64,000 bases of DNA from the NCBI GenBank assembly GCA_024688365.1, contig JAILEG010000046.1, positions 1 through 64,000 of the forward strand, given 5' to 3'. Positions within the stretch are counted from its first letter, which is position 1, and every line of letters begins with the position of its first letter. The position numbers were made by a program, and so were the translations under genes. Under the pieces are notes generated by a model. The model was given only the letters and a program-made list of their open reading frames with translations, was not told where the DNA came from and did not search any database. This stretch comes from Prevotella sp. (GTDB lineage Bacteria; Bacteroidota; Bacteroidia; Bacteroidales; Bacteroidaceae). Positions 1 to 10,424 of this stretch are shown here, piece after piece.

Positions 1-23
1 GCCCCCACATTTTTTATGGGGGC

Positions 24-497
24 TCATATATGAATTAAAACACATACAAGAACCGCCCCCACTATCATGTCAGCAATCGCAAACAACAAGCATTGATAAC
101 GCCATTTTTTTATATTGATGTCACGTATGCTTTCGAAGTACTCAAAATAGCAATGGTCATATTTTGATATGGACATAATATAAAGCGACAAACAAAAGAA
201 TATCAATACAATATAGCAGGCCATTATTTTGTGCCCTAGAAAGAGGCTAACTAGAACCATAAACAACAAGGCTATAGGTGCAGAAAGAACACCAATTATA
301 GCGATTGAATGATTGTTAGCCACCCATAGCGAATCACGTCTTAATCGCTTTTTATCATAATGCCTTAGTATGTTTTTGCCAAATGTTATCTTTGCGTCTA
401 TTGCCAAATCCCATTGGGAAAGCATATCGCTTATAACATAATTTAGAATATTGTAATAATAGACAAATGTTCCCAGATAATTTCTTTTCTTCATCAT
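24..497 (-). CDS. hypothetical membrane protein
   Basis: 157-aa ORF with several hydrophobic segments (IAIIGVLSAPIALLFMVLVSLFLG, ACYIVLIFFCLSLYIM, CLLFAIADMIVGAVLVCVLI); no family recognised. Confidence 0.6.
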   Translation of the reverse strand: MMKKRNYLGTFVYYYNILNYVISDMLSQWDLAIDAKITFGKNILRHYDKKRLRRDSLWVANNHSIAIIGVLSAPIALLFMVLVSLFLGHKIMACYIVLIFFCLSLYIMSISKYDHCYFEYFESIRDINIKKWRYQCLLFAIADMIVGAVLVCVLIHI

Positions 498-542
498 ATA
501 TTATTTTCTCGAATGTCTATGCGGCTTTTGCTGCAAATATGG

Positions 543-1268
543 TCAGTCTGCAGTCTGAGACATCCACTCCAAAAGCTCTTCCCAACTGTCTGCAAACTCA
601 CGGATAGTGGGAAAGAGAAGGTTGGCTCCCTCATTCAGCAGGGCGGCATCAGGCAGGGGACCGCTGTTGATGGCCACTGTGAAGCAGCCTGCTGCAACAC
701 CCGCATGGACTCCAAGCGGAGCATTCTCAACGACAATCCCTTCATTTGGGGCATAGTTACCCGCCTTCTGAAGTCCCATCAGATATGGGTCAGGATTAGG
801 CTTGCCCCGTTTCACGTCAAAGGCCGTGGTTATCTGGTCACGGGAGACGAAATGGCCGAAGTCGCTGGTGACCCGTTCGATGAGCGGACGCTGCGCGCTG
901 CCTGTCACAATCCCAATCTTAAGTCCGCTGTTCTTTATCTTCTGCATGAGGTCTTTCACGCCATCAAAGATTCCAGCTTCCGGCATTTCATGGAAGTAAC
1001 GGGCCTTGACATCATACATCAGCTGTGCTTCCTCCTCGGTGAGAGTCCTTCCTAACTGCTCTTTGGCATATTTACGGATGGTGTCAACCCCCCGTGCGCC
1101 TTCAGTGGCATAGGAGTCTTCCACGGTAAAGTGGATGCCGAACTCACTCATGGCACGCTGCCAGGCTATGCCGTGATTGGGCATGGAGTCGTAGAGTACA
1201 CCGTCCATATCGAAGAGAACAACCTTTGGTGTGAAAGGACGGATAGGTGATTTGATAATGTCAAGCAT
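543..1268 (-). CDS. HAD-superfamily hydrolase, beta-phosphoglucomutase-like
   Basis: VVLFDMDGVLYDSMP motif I, GIVTGSAQ motif II, KRGKPNPDPYL and VVENAPLGVHAG motifs. Confidence 0.93.
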   Translation of the reverse strand: MLDIIKSPIRPFTPKVVLFDMDGVLYDSMPNHGIAWQRAMSEFGIHFTVEDSYATEGARGVDTIRKYAKEQLGRTLTEEEAQLMYDVKARYFHEMPEAGIFDGVKDLMQKIKNSGLKIGIVTGSAQRPLIERVTSDFGHFVSRDQITTAFDVKRGKPNPDPYLMGLQKAGNYAPNEGIVVENAPLGVHAGVAAGCFTVAINSGPLPDAALLNEGANLLFPTIREFADSWEELLEWMSQTAD

Positions 1269-1438
1269 AATTTCTGGAGATAAGTGGTGATGAACGGTAA
1301 TAAATGATGACGGAGATGAAAGAATAAAGGTAAAACGGCCAAGGCAGACTGCTCCACCTTGACCGATATACCTGCGGATACTCCCTTTTGTTCAGACTTG
1401 CTTTCCCCACTCTTGGGAGGGAAGCAGGGAGCTTTCAG

Positions 1439-2797
1439 TTACTTCTCCTTAGTCAGTCTTTCCTGGATGGCTTTGCTCTCAGCCTCATAGCCTGGTTTGT
1501 TCAGAAGGGCAAACATGTTCTTCTTGTAAGCCTCCACACCTGGCTGGTTGAAAGGATTGACCTCCTGGATAAGACCGCTGATGCCGCAAGCCTTCTCGAA
1601 GAAGTAGATAAGCTGGCCGAGATAGTACTCGTTCAGGACAGGAACGCTGATGCGGATGTTGGGCACACCGCCGTCAACATGTGCCAGTCGGGTGCCAAGC
1701 TCAGCCATCTTGTTGACCTCGTCCACACGCTTGCCCTCAAGGAAGTTGAGGCCATCGAGGTTCTCGTCATCGTGCGGGAAGAGCAGCTTGCTGTTTGGCT
1801 CCTCCACAGAGATGACCGTCTCGAAGATGGAACGCTCGCCTTCCTGAATCCACTGGCCCATAGAGTGCAGGTCAGTAGTGAAGTCGCAGGCAGCAGGGAA
1901 GATGCCCTTGTGGTCCTTACCCTCACTCTCACCGTAGAGCTGCTTCCACCACTCAGCCATGAAGTGGAGCTTCGGCTGGAAATTGGCCACAATCTCAATC
2001 TTCTTGCCAGCCTGGGAGTAGAGCCCCTGACGCACGGCTGCATAACGGGCAGAGATGTTGCTGGAGAACGGAACGTCATTGGCAGTCTCCTTCTCCATGA
2101 CCTGTGCGCCCTCAACGAGTGCCTTCACGTCAAATCCGGCTACTGCGATTGGCAGCAGGCCCACTGGAGTCAGGACGGAGAAACGGCCGCCTACATTGTC
2201 AGGGATGACGAATGTCTTGTAACCCTCCTTCGTTGCGGCTGCACGGGCAGCACCCTTCGTTGCGTCAGTGATGGCAACGATGACATCCTTGGCTTCCTCC
2301 TTGCCCAACTGCTCCTCACACTGCTTCTTCAGCAGGCGGAAGGCCAGGGCCGTCTCTGTGGTGGTTCCTGACTTGGAAATATTGATGACACCGAACTTCT
2401 TACCCTGCAGATAAGCAGTCAGCTCAGAGAGATAGTCCTCACCGATATTGTTTCCAGCGAAGAGGATTGTAGGGTTCTTCTTGTCATTTACGAGCCATGC
2501 GAAGCTGTTTCCCAAAGCCTCAATGACGGCACGTGCGCCGAGGTAAGAGCCTCCGATGCCGGCAACGACAACCACCTCACACTTCTCTCGGAGCGTATTG
2601 GCCACGGCCTGGATCTCACCGAGGAATTCCGGTGTTATGCTTGATGGCAGGTGCAGCCATCCCAGGAAATCATTTCCGGGGCAAGTACCCTTCTCCAGAG
2701 CTTCCTGAGCGGCAGCCACATGAGGAGCGTAAGCCTCTACTGCGCCCGGATTCAAGAACTGGGCGGCTTTCGTAATGTCTAACTTGATACTTTCCAT
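1439..2797 (-). CDS. pgi: glucose-6-phosphate isomerase
   Basis: 452 aa; [77 protein letters not shown]. Confidence 0.97.
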   Translation of the reverse strand: MESIKLDITKAAQFLNPGAVEAYAPHVAAAQEALEKGTCPGNDFLGWLHLPSSITPEFLGEIQAVANTLREKCEVVVVAGIGGSYLGARAVIEALGNSFAWLVNDKKNPTILFAGNNIGEDYLSELTAYLQGKKFGVINISKSGTTTETALAFRLLKKQCEEQLGKEEAKDVIVAITDATKGAARAAATKEGYKTFVIPDNVGGRFSVLTPVGLLPIAVAGFDVKALVEGAQVMEKETANDVPFSSNISARYAAVRQGLYSQAGKKIEIVANFQPKLHFMAEWWKQLYGESEGKDHKGIFPAACDFTTDLHSMGQWIQEGERSIFETVISVEEPNSKLLFPHDDENLDGLNFLEGKRVDEVNKMAELGTRLAHVDGGVPNIRISVPVLNEYYLGQLIYFFEKACGISGLIQEVNPFNQPGVEAYKKNMFALLNKPGYEAESKAIQERLTKEK

Positions 2798-2803
2798 TTG
2801 TCT

Positions 2804-3799
2804 TTATCTGAATGAATCTGTTAATAATTTTATTTCTATCTGTGGGCTGATACGCTCATAGAGAATGTTGTAGACGGCATCGAGGATGGGCATGTTGACG
2901 TGTAGATGCCGGTTTATCTCCTTCATGCACTTGGTGCCGAAGTAGCCCTCGGCAATCATCTCCATCTCTATCTGTGCCGACTTCACGCTGTAGCCCTTGC
3001 CAATCATCGTCCCGAAGGTATGGTTGCGGGAGAACTTGCTGTAGCCTGTGACGAGCTGGTCGCCCAGGTAGACGCTGTCAATGATGGATCGCTCTATCGG
3101 GTTGATGGTGCAGAGGAACCGCTCCATCTCCTGCATGGCATTGGAAATCAGTACCGCCTGGAAGTTGTCACCATACTTCAGCCCTGAGCAGATGCCGGCC
3201 GCGATGGCATAGACATTCTTCAGGACGGAGGCATATTCGATGCCAAGGACATCAGGTGAGGTCTTGGTCTTGACGTAAGCGGAGGTCAGCACCTCGGTGA
3301 AGGCCCGTGCCTTATCGGTATCAGAGCAGCCAACGGTGAGATAGGTCAGCCGCTCCATAGCCACCTCCTCTGCATGCGACGGTCCACCGATGACTGCAAG
3401 GTTCTCCTCGGGCACACCATAGACCTCATGGAAGAATTCCGAGCAGACCAGGTTCTCGTCAGCCACAATGCCTTTGATGGCTGTGACGACAAACTTGGAG
3501 CTGAGCTTGTGTCTCAGCTTCTTCAGCAGCGGTTTCAGATAAGGCGATGGCGTGACGAAGACCAGTGTGTCATAGTCCTGCACGATGCGGTTGATGTCGG
3601 ACGAGAAGGCGATCTCCCTCATGTCAAACCTGACACTTGTGAGGTAAGCCGGGTTATGCCCTATCCGCCTGAAAGCCTCAATCCTGTCATCCTTACGGAA
3701 GAACCAGCCGATGTGGTGCGTATGCTCGACGATAATCTTGGCGATAGCCGTTGCCCAGCTGCCGCTTCCGATGATTGCTATTTTACCGAGATTGAACAT
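2804..3799 (-). CDS. gpsA: NAD(P)H-dependent glycerol-3-phosphate dehydrogenase
   Basis: N-terminal GSGSWATAIAK, VTAIKGI, GGPSHAEEVA and LKNVYAIAAGICSGLKYGDNFQA. Confidence 0.95.
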   Translation of the reverse strand: MFNLGKIAIIGSGSWATAIAKIIVEHTHHIGWFFRKDDRIEAFRRIGHNPAYLTSVRFDMREIAFSSDINRIVQDYDTLVFVTPSPYLKPLLKKLRHKLSSKFVVTAIKGIVADENLVCSEFFHEVYGVPEENLAVIGGPSHAEEVAMERLTYLTVGCSDTDKARAFTEVLTSAYVKTKTSPDVLGIEYASVLKNVYAIAAGICSGLKYGDNFQAVLISNAMQEMERFLCTINPIERSIIDSVYLGDQLVTGYSKFSRNHTFGTMIGKGYSVKSAQIEMEMIAEGYFGTKCMKEINRHLHVNMPILDAVYNILYERISPQIEIKLLTDSFR

Positions 3800-3849
3800 A
3801 ATGGTACCCCTCGCTCCTATCCCCCAAGGGAAGGGGGAGGGATGATTTT

Positions 3850-5583
3850 TTATCTGTTTGCACCGTCAATCCACTTCTGAATCTCGTCAACAGAAGGTTT
3901 CTCGTAGCCGAGCTTGTACTTCTTGTTGATCTCACCGAGCTTCTGCTGCAGGCCCTGTGCCTTCTCGTCCTTGATGTCAGAGATGAGGTTGAAGCCCGCC
4001 TTGCGCAGGACGTAGACCCAGTCCTCAGCCACACCAAGCTCAGCCCATTCCTTGAAAGAACTCTGCGGAATCTTCGGTTCAGGCTTCATCTGCGGGAAGA
4101 GCATCACCTCCTGGATGTACTCCTTACCCGTCATGAGCATGACAAGGCGGTCAATGCCGATGCCGATGCCTGACGTAGGCGGCATACCATACTGCAGGGC
4201 ACGCAGGAAGTCCTGGTCAATGATCATTGCCTCATCATCGCCCTTGTCAGCCAGGTGCATCTGGTCCTTGAAGCGTTCCTCCTGGTCAATCGGATCGTTC
4301 AGCTCAGAGTAGGCATTGGCCAGCTCCTTGCCGTTGACCATCAGCTCGAAACGCTCAGTCAGTCCGGGCTTTGAGCGGTGCATCTTCGTCAGTGGCGACA
4401 TCTCTACAGGATAGTCGGTGATGAAGGTCGGCTGGATGTAAGTGCCCTCGCAGAACTCGCCGAATATCTCGTCAATGAGCTTGCCCTTGCCGAAGCTCTC
4501 GTCAATGGTCTCCATCTTCAGATCGTCCAGGGCAATGCTGCGGATCTCATCCTCGCTCTTGCCGCTGAGGTCGAAGCCCGTCTTCTCCTTGATGGCATCA
4601 AGGATGGGCAGGCGGCGGAAAGGAGCCTTGAAGCTGATGACCTTGTCGCCCATCCGCACCTCCGGCTTCCCATTCACCTCCGTGCAGATCTTCTCCAGCA
4701 GCTGCTCCGTGAATGACATCATCCAGTTGTAGTCCTTATACTGTACGTACAGCTCCATGCAGGTGAACTCAGGGTTGTGGAAACGGTCCATACCCTCGTT
4801 GCGGAAGTTCTTGCCAATCTCGTAGACACCCTCAAAGCCGCCTACGATGAGCCTTTTCAGATACAGCTCAGTGGCGATACGCATGTACATATCCACGTTG
4901 AGCGCATTGAAATGGGTGATGAACGGACGTGCGCTCGCACCGCCAGGGATGCTCTGCAGCGTCGGGGTCTCCACCTCGGTGTAACCAGCCTCATCAAAGA
5001 ACTGGCGCATGGTGCGCAACACCGTTGCCCGCTTGAGGAAGGTGTCCTTCACACCCTCGTTGACAACAAGGTCAACGTAACGCTGGCGGTAACGCTGCTC
5101 AGGATCCTCGAACTTGTCGTAAGCCTCACCGTCCTTGTACTTGACAACCGGCAGCGGCTTGAGGCTCTTTGACAGGAGCGTGATTTCCTTGGCATGGACT
5201 GAGATCTCGCCCATCTGCGTCTTGAAGACGAATCCCCTGATGCCGATGAAGTCGCCAATGTCAAGCAGTTTCTTGAATACTTTGTTGTATAGTTCCTTGT
5301 CCTCGCCCGGACAGATGTCGTCACGGGTGATGTAGACCTGGATTCTTCCTTTGCTATCCTGTATTTCTGCGAATGATGCCTTGCCCATGACACGGCGGCC
5401 CATCATACGTCCGGCGATGACAACCTCACGTTGCTCGTCTTCCCGGAATTGCTCTTTTATGTCAACAGAGTAAGCATTGGTTGGAAACTCTGCTGCCGGA
5501 TAGGGATTGATTCCCATCTCACGCAATTCCTGCAGGCTCTGGCGACGGCCAATCTCCTGCTCCGATAATTCTAAAACGTTCAT
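3850..5583 (-). CDS. lysS: lysyl-tRNA synthetase (class II)
   Basis: 577 aa; OB-fold [53 protein letters not shown]. Confidence 0.97.
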   Translation of the reverse strand: MNVLELSEQEIGRRQSLQELREMGINPYPAAEFPTNAYSVDIKEQFREDEQREVVIAGRMMGRRVMGKASFAEIQDSKGRIQVYITRDDICPGEDKELYNKVFKKLLDIGDFIGIRGFVFKTQMGEISVHAKEITLLSKSLKPLPVVKYKDGEAYDKFEDPEQRYRQRYVDLVVNEGVKDTFLKRATVLRTMRQFFDEAGYTEVETPTLQSIPGGASARPFITHFNALNVDMYMRIATELYLKRLIVGGFEGVYEIGKNFRNEGMDRFHNPEFTCMELYVQYKDYNWMMSFTEQLLEKICTEVNGKPEVRMGDKVISFKAPFRRLPILDAIKEKTGFDLSGKSEDEIRSIALDDLKMETIDESFGKGKLIDEIFGEFCEGTYIQPTFITDYPVEMSPLTKMHRSKPGLTERFELMVNGKELANAYSELNDPIDQEERFKDQMHLADKGDDEAMIIDQDFLRALQYGMPPTSGIGIGIDRLVMLMTGKEYIQEVMLFPQMKPEPKIPQSSFKEWAELGVAEDWVYVLRKAGFNLISDIKDEKAQGLQQKLGEINKKYKLGYEKPSVDEIQKWIDGANR

Positions 5584-5791
5584 ATTTAAATAAAATCGAA
5601 TATATTCTTATAGGTTGCAAATTTAATAAATTATTCGCAAACTATGGCGGTTTTTGCCTTTTTTATCCTATCAGCACCCTTTTGGCAAGCCCTTCCCGCC
5701 GTTCGGGCGGCAGCCCTTGCAGGCAGCTGGCACGCTTCCTGTCCATCAATCCCGGACAGGGATGGAAACACCCGGTGCCGAATCGGCCCAG

Positions 5792-5857
5792 TACTTCACA
5801 TGAAGTAGTCGGATACTTCAGCTGAAATACTCAAGTACTTCACGACAAGTACTGCGC
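5792..5857. repeat. 22-bp-period palindromic array, locus A (3 units)
   Basis: TACTTCACATGAAGTAGTCGGA / TACTTCAGCTGAAATACTCAAG / TACTTCACGACAAGTACTGCGC; unit starts at 5792, 5814, 5836. Confidence 0.85.
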
Positions 5858-6010
5858 AGCTGGATGCCTGTTGCCGGACTGGAGCTGCTGCTGGGATGCA
5901 CAGGCCATCCTTCCCAGCGGAGTTTATTGGCTCATCCCATGCTAAAAAGGGCGGGAAACTGACGTGGAATCCGTGGTTTTTGTTACCTTTGCATCCCAAA
6001 CGGTACATTC

Positions 6011-6949
6011 ATGCAATACATCGGTGAGATAATCTCCATTGGCGTGGCCTTCTCCTGGACGCTTACGGCAATGGCAAGCGAGGTGGCCTCCAAGCGGCTC
6101 GGTGTCGTGGTGGCCAATGTCTGGCGCATGCTTTTTGCCGGGCTCTGCTCGGCAGCCCTGTGCTGGCTGCTGCTGGGCAACGCGCTGCCCGTCTATGCCG
6201 ACGCACGGGCATGGGGATGGCTGCTGCTCTCAGGTGTGGTGGGCTATTTCTTTGGCGACTGGTGCCTCTTCAACTCCTATCTGTGGATAGGGTCCCGCTA
6301 CGGCCAGCTCTTCATGACGCTGGCACCGGTGTTCTCTGCCTTTGCGGCATGGATAAGCCTTGGGCAGAACCTCTCACTGAAGGATCTCCTGGCTATGGCG
6401 GTGACCATCTCCGGCATTGCCCTCAGCATCCTCAACCGTGGCAGTGGGCACCGTGTCTCCATGCAGCTGCCCTGGCAAGGGGTACTCTTCGGTATCGGGG
6501 CCGGTGTGGGACAGGGTGTTGGCCTGGTGCTGAGCAAGATTGGCCTGGATGCCTATACGGCCGGTGTACCATCGGGCGTGCTTCCACACATAGCCAACTA
6601 TCTCCCCTTCTCAGCCAATCTCATCCGCTGCGTGGCGGGCTTCGCCTGTTTCTCCGCCTGGATGCTGCTGCGTGGGCAGGGACGTGCCTTCCGCGCAGGT
6701 TTTCATAACCGCCGTGGCATGGGCATGCTTGGTGTGGCCGTCATCTTCGGCCCGTTCCTTGGTGTGGGCTTCTCGCTGCTGGCGGTCCAGCACGTTGCGG
6801 CAGGCATCGCCTCAACACTGATGGCAACCACCCCTATCATCATCCTTCTCCCCTCCTGGTATTTCTTCCATCAGAAGATAACGGTGAAGAGCGTCTTGGG
6901 TGCGGTCATATCAGTGATGGGAGCCTCGCTGTTCTTCCTTTCAGTTTAG
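6011..6949 (+). CDS. DMT-superfamily (EamA-like) transporter
   Basis: about ten hydrophobic helices in two halves; promoter-like TACCTTTG at 5985-5992 upstream. Confidence 0.88.
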   Translation: MQYIGEIISIGVAFSWTLTAMASEVASKRLGVVVANVWRMLFAGLCSAALCWLLLGNALPVYADARAWGWLLLSGVVGYFFGDWCLFNSYLWIGSRYGQLFMTLAPVFSAFAAWISLGQNLSLKDLLAMAVTISGIALSILNRGSGHRVSMQLPWQGVLFGIGAGVGQGVGLVLSKIGLDAYTAGVPSGVLPHIANYLPFSANLIRCVAGFACFSAWMLLRGQGRAFRAGFHNRRGMGMLGVAVIFGPFLGVGFSLLAVQHVAAGIASTLMATTPIIILLPSWYFFHQKITVKSVLGAVISVMGASLFFLSV

Positions 6950-7027
6950 GCAGGCTTGATAAAGCAGCTTTATTTTTGCAGTCTATGTACTTTTTACTAT
7001 CTTTGCATGACATTAGACTACAGTATT

Positions 7028-7447
7028 ATGAATATAGAGAAGATATGGAATAGCAAGACTGAACAGGAGGACGGACTCAGCCGCACGCTGGGCATGGAGT
7101 TTGTCTCCACACCCGAGCCTGACACGCTGATGGCGCGCATGGCGGTTGACGACCGTAACAAGCAACCCTTTGGATTCCTTTCAGGGGGAGCCTCTCTGGC
7201 TCTGGCTGAGAATCTTGCAGGAGTTGGCTCAATGGCCGCCTGCCCAGGAATGATGGCTATGGGCATCAACGTCAGCGGAAACCATGTCAAGGCTATGCCA
7301 TACGGCGGCATGGTGACGGCTTACGGCCGGCTGGTTCATAAGGGACGGACGCTGCACGTGTGGCATATAGACATCAAGAATGACCAGGGCGACCTCATCT
7401 CTACCGTACAGGTGACCAATTACGTCATAGCGCCGCAGGAGGGATAA
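7028..7447 (+). CDS. hotdog-fold thioesterase (PaaI type), probable DHNA-CoA thioesterase
   Basis: PFGFLSGGASLALAENLAGVGS and GINVSGNHVKAM hotdog motifs; first in the men cluster; start placed at MNIEKIWNSK. Confidence 0.88.
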   Translation: MNIEKIWNSKTEQEDGLSRTLGMEFVSTPEPDTLMARMAVDDRNKQPFGFLSGGASLALAENLAGVGSMAACPGMMAMGINVSGNHVKAMPYGGMVTAYGRLVHKGRTLHVWHIDIKNDQGDLISTVQVTNYVIAPQEG

Positions 7448-8505
7448 TGGAACCGTTTTTCATTTATCGTGAGCCTTTCGCTGACGTGTGTCACTGCTAC
7501 AGGCAGGCGGAGGAACCCGAACGGCTGATGACGCTGGCCGACCTTGACGGTCATAGGGGGCTTGTCATAGCTCCCTTTGCTGATGACGGCGACTGCCACC
7601 TCTATCTGCTGAATGGTGCGAGTGGGCATACTGTCGACCTGCCTATGGATGGCCGAGAGGGGTTTCAAGCCATCCCGGACTGGGAGGACGACAGGCACCT
7701 GGAGGCTGCGGACAATGACCTGCGGAGAGCTTATCATGAAGACTTCGTACGTTTCCATGCCGAACTGGAGCGGGAAACATTCCGCAAGCTGGTGCTTGCC
7801 CGTTCAGTCACGGAACGAAAGTCAGCGGAGATGACTCCCCGCAACATCTTCCTGAATGCCTGCAAGATGTATCCCCGCCAGTATGTGGCCCTGTTCTATA
7901 CACGACAGACGGGAATGTGGCTGGTCGCCAGCCCTGAGATTCTGCTGAATGGCGACAGGGATGGCTATCGGACGATGGCACTCGCAGGAACAATGAGGTA
8001 CGATGGTGAGGGCGACATGGTGTGGTCTGACAAGAACAAGGAGGAACAACGGCTCGTAGCCGACTATATCCGTACCGGTCTTCAGCCCTTTGCCACGGAA
8101 CTGACTGAGAGCGCACCCTTCACGGCGCAGGCAGCTGACCTTGCACATCTGCGCACTGACTTTGCGTTCAGCCTGCGTGACAGCCACCACCTTGGCCATT
8201 TCCTTGCGTCATTCCATCCCACACCAGCTGTCTGCGGTATGCCCAAGGATACCGCCAGGCACTTCATTCTCAGCTACGAGCATCTCCGTCGAGGCTATTA
8301 CAGCGGGTTCACTGGCTTGCTTGGCAGCAACGGCGAGGCGAGACTTTACGTCACCCTCCGCTGCATGCAGCTCACCCAAAGCACCTGCTGCCTCTATGCA
8401 GGTGGCGGTTTGCTGAAAGGAAGTATTGAGGAGAATGAGTGGCAGGAAACGGAGGCAAAACTCGCCACCATGCGTAAGCTGCTCAGGAATCATCCTTCAC
8501 CTTAG
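7447..8505 (+). CDS. menF: isochorismate synthase
   Basis: chorismate-binding enzyme; FRKLVLARS, LALAGTMRY, HLRTDFAFSL, HPTPAVCGMPK, SGFTGLLG; TAATG overlap with the upstream gene. Confidence 0.93.
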   Translation: MEPFFIYREPFADVCHCYRQAEEPERLMTLADLDGHRGLVIAPFADDGDCHLYLLNGASGHTVDLPMDGREGFQAIPDWEDDRHLEAADNDLRRAYHEDFVRFHAELERETFRKLVLARSVTERKSAEMTPRNIFLNACKMYPRQYVALFYTRQTGMWLVASPEILLNGDRDGYRTMALAGTMRYDGEGDMVWSDKNKEEQRLVADYIRTGLQPFATELTESAPFTAQAADLAHLRTDFAFSLRDSHHLGHFLASFHPTPAVCGMPKDTARHFILSYEHLRRGYYSGFTGLLGSNGEARLYVTLRCMQLTQSTCCLYAGGGLLKGSIEENEWQETEAKLATMRKLLRNHPSP

Positions 8506-8525
8506 CGTGGTTGTCTGTCACAGCT

Positions 8526-8575
8526 TATTATCGCCTATTCCCACCTATCATCGCCTATCATCACTGATCACCCAA
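8526..8575. repeat. 10-bp-period degenerate repeat upstream of menD
   Basis: TATTATCGCC TATTCCCACC TATCATCGCC TATCATCACT GATCACCCAA. Confidence 0.75.
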
Positions 8576-8583
8576 TCCCTATA

Positions 8584-10245
8584 ATGTACAGCACCAAAGA
8601 AAACGTAAACATTCTCACGGCACTGCTCGTGAAGTTCGGAATCACCAAGGCAGTCGTCTGTCCTGGGTCACGCAACTCCCCCATCGTTCATAATCTCTGC
8701 GCCTGCCCCGACATTGAGTGTTACCCTGTGACTGACGAGCGGTCAGCAGGATTCTTCGCCCTTGGCATGTCGCTTGCCGACAATGAGCCGGTAGCCGTTT
8801 GCGTCACGTCAGGCTCTGCCCTGCTGAATACGGCACCTGCCGCAGCAGAGGCTTATTATCAGAACAGGCCACTCATCATCATCTCCGCCGACCGTCCAGT
8901 CCAATGGATCGGGCAACAGGATGGACAGACCCTACACCAGCATGGGGCATTGGAGCCTAATGTCAGAAAGAGCGTCACCCTGCCCGAGCCTCATGAGGAC
9001 GAGGAGCGATGGTTCTGCAACCGACTGGTCAATGAGGCTCTGAACGCAGCAGTCAACTGTGGCGGTGGTCCCGTACATATAAATGTGCCGATCAGTGAAC
9101 CTCTCTTCGACTACACCGCCATGCAGCTGCCCGATGAACGGCGGATAACCGTACATGGCGCGATAGCTGATGACGCAGCCTGCTATCAGCTTGCGGAGAA
9201 TTTCTTCCGAGGGGGCAAGCCCATGATAGTCCTCGGGCAGATGCTGCCTGAGGTAGCGGGTGATGCACTTGAGTCCATCCTGTCGTTACGCCGTGTGGCC
9301 GTTGTGCTACAGGAGAAGCTGGCCGATGATGACATCTGCCCCTCACAGCCTATTGACGAGGTGTTGACATTGGCTGAAGGAAATGAGACTTATCGCCCTG
9401 ACCGTATCATATATATAGGTGGGACACTGGTCAGCAAACGACTCAAGCGCTTCCTGCGTACTTGCCAGGACGCTGTCTCTGTAGCCGTTAACGAGCGGGG
9501 GGAGTGCTGTGACACGTTCATGAACCTTACGGATGTGATCACGGGCTCAGCCTCTGACGTCCTTTCCCTGCTTGCCACTGAGGCTGATGAGGCCTGTGAC
9601 AACTCCTTTGTGCAGTTATGGGACCAGGCTTTAGCCAAGGCCGCAGCCCTCCGGAAGCAGTTCCAGCCCCGATATTCACAGATGCTGGCTGTGAAGCGTT
9701 TCCATGAGATGATGCAGGAGCAGGAGATTGACGGAGAACTGTTCTATGGCAACAGTTCTGCTGTACGTCTGGGCAACATCTTCTCCAATCAGTATATCTA
9801 CGTAAACCGGGGAGTGAACGGCATAGAAGGTTCGCTGTCAACGGCAGTAGGTTATGCGGTGGCACACCAGGACGAGGAGGATGTCTACTGCGTCATCGGC
9901 GACTTGAGCTTCTTCTATGACCAGAATGCCCTGTGGAACCAAAGTCTCACACCCAACCTGGGCATCCTTCTGCTCAACAATGGCGGTGGTGGCATTTTCC
10001 ATCAGTTGCCCGGCCTGGAGCGTTCGCCCTATCGGGACACTGCTGTGGCGGCAGGGCATGCCACGACGGCAAAGGGCATCTGCGAGGAAAATGACATAGT
10101 CTACCTCACTGCCCACAATGCACAGGAACTGGAGAAGGGACTTGATGCTTTCTTCAATGCTGAGGAAGGACCTGTCCTCTTGGAGGTGTTCACACACGCT
10201 GACGTGGATGCGCAAGTCATGCGGGACTATTATCAGAGCTTTTAG
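8584..10245 (+). CDS. menD: SEPHCHC synthase
   Basis: 553 aa ThDP enzyme; VVCPGSRNSPIVHN, VTDERSAGFFALGM, SADRPVQWIGQQDGQT, NNGGGGIFHQLPG. Confidence 0.97.
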   Translation: MYSTKENVNILTALLVKFGITKAVVCPGSRNSPIVHNLCACPDIECYPVTDERSAGFFALGMSLADNEPVAVCVTSGSALLNTAPAAAEAYYQNRPLIIISADRPVQWIGQQDGQTLHQHGALEPNVRKSVTLPEPHEDEERWFCNRLVNEALNAAVNCGGGPVHINVPISEPLFDYTAMQLPDERRITVHGAIADDAACYQLAENFFRGGKPMIVLGQMLPEVAGDALESILSLRRVAVVLQEKLADDDICPSQPIDEVLTLAEGNETYRPDRIIYIGGTLVSKRLKRFLRTCQDAVSVAVNERGECCDTFMNLTDVITGSASDVLSLLATEADEACDNSFVQLWDQALAKAAALRKQFQPRYSQMLAVKRFHEMMQEQEIDGELFYGNSSAVRLGNIFSNQYIYVNRGVNGIEGSLSTAVGYAVAHQDEEDVYCVIGDLSFFYDQNALWNQSLTPNLGILLLNNGGGGIFHQLPGLERSPYRDTAVAAGHATTAKGICEENDIVYLTAHNAQELEKGLDAFFNAEEGPVLLEVFTHADVDAQVMRDYYQSF

Positions 10246-10330
10246 TCTTGCCCACTCAGGTTTATTGCAGCCCGACTTGCCAGTAACCATTTCCTATTAT
10301 CACAGGCCATAGTCTCTTCTCCCCTCATCA

Positions 10331-10400
10331 TCTATCGTTGATTGCCATCGCCTATCATCGCCTATCATCGTTTATCATCGTTTATCATCGCCTATTCATC
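10331..10400. repeat. 10-bp-period direct repeat upstream of menB
   Basis: TCTATCGTTG ATTGCCATCG CCTATCATCG CCTATCATCG TTTATCATCG TTTATCATCG CCTATTCATC. Confidence 0.9.
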
Positions 10401-10424
10401 AATCCTAAAAGAAAAAAAATAAAT

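Noticed and set aside
1388-2371. 327-aa plus-strand ORF opposite pgi
   Set aside because: Antisense to a clear pgi coding region; high-GC shadow ORF.
10338-10424. N-terminal extension of the menB ORF ([20 protein letters not shown]...)
   Set aside because: It is translation of the 10-bp repeat; the MenB start at 10425 matches the family.
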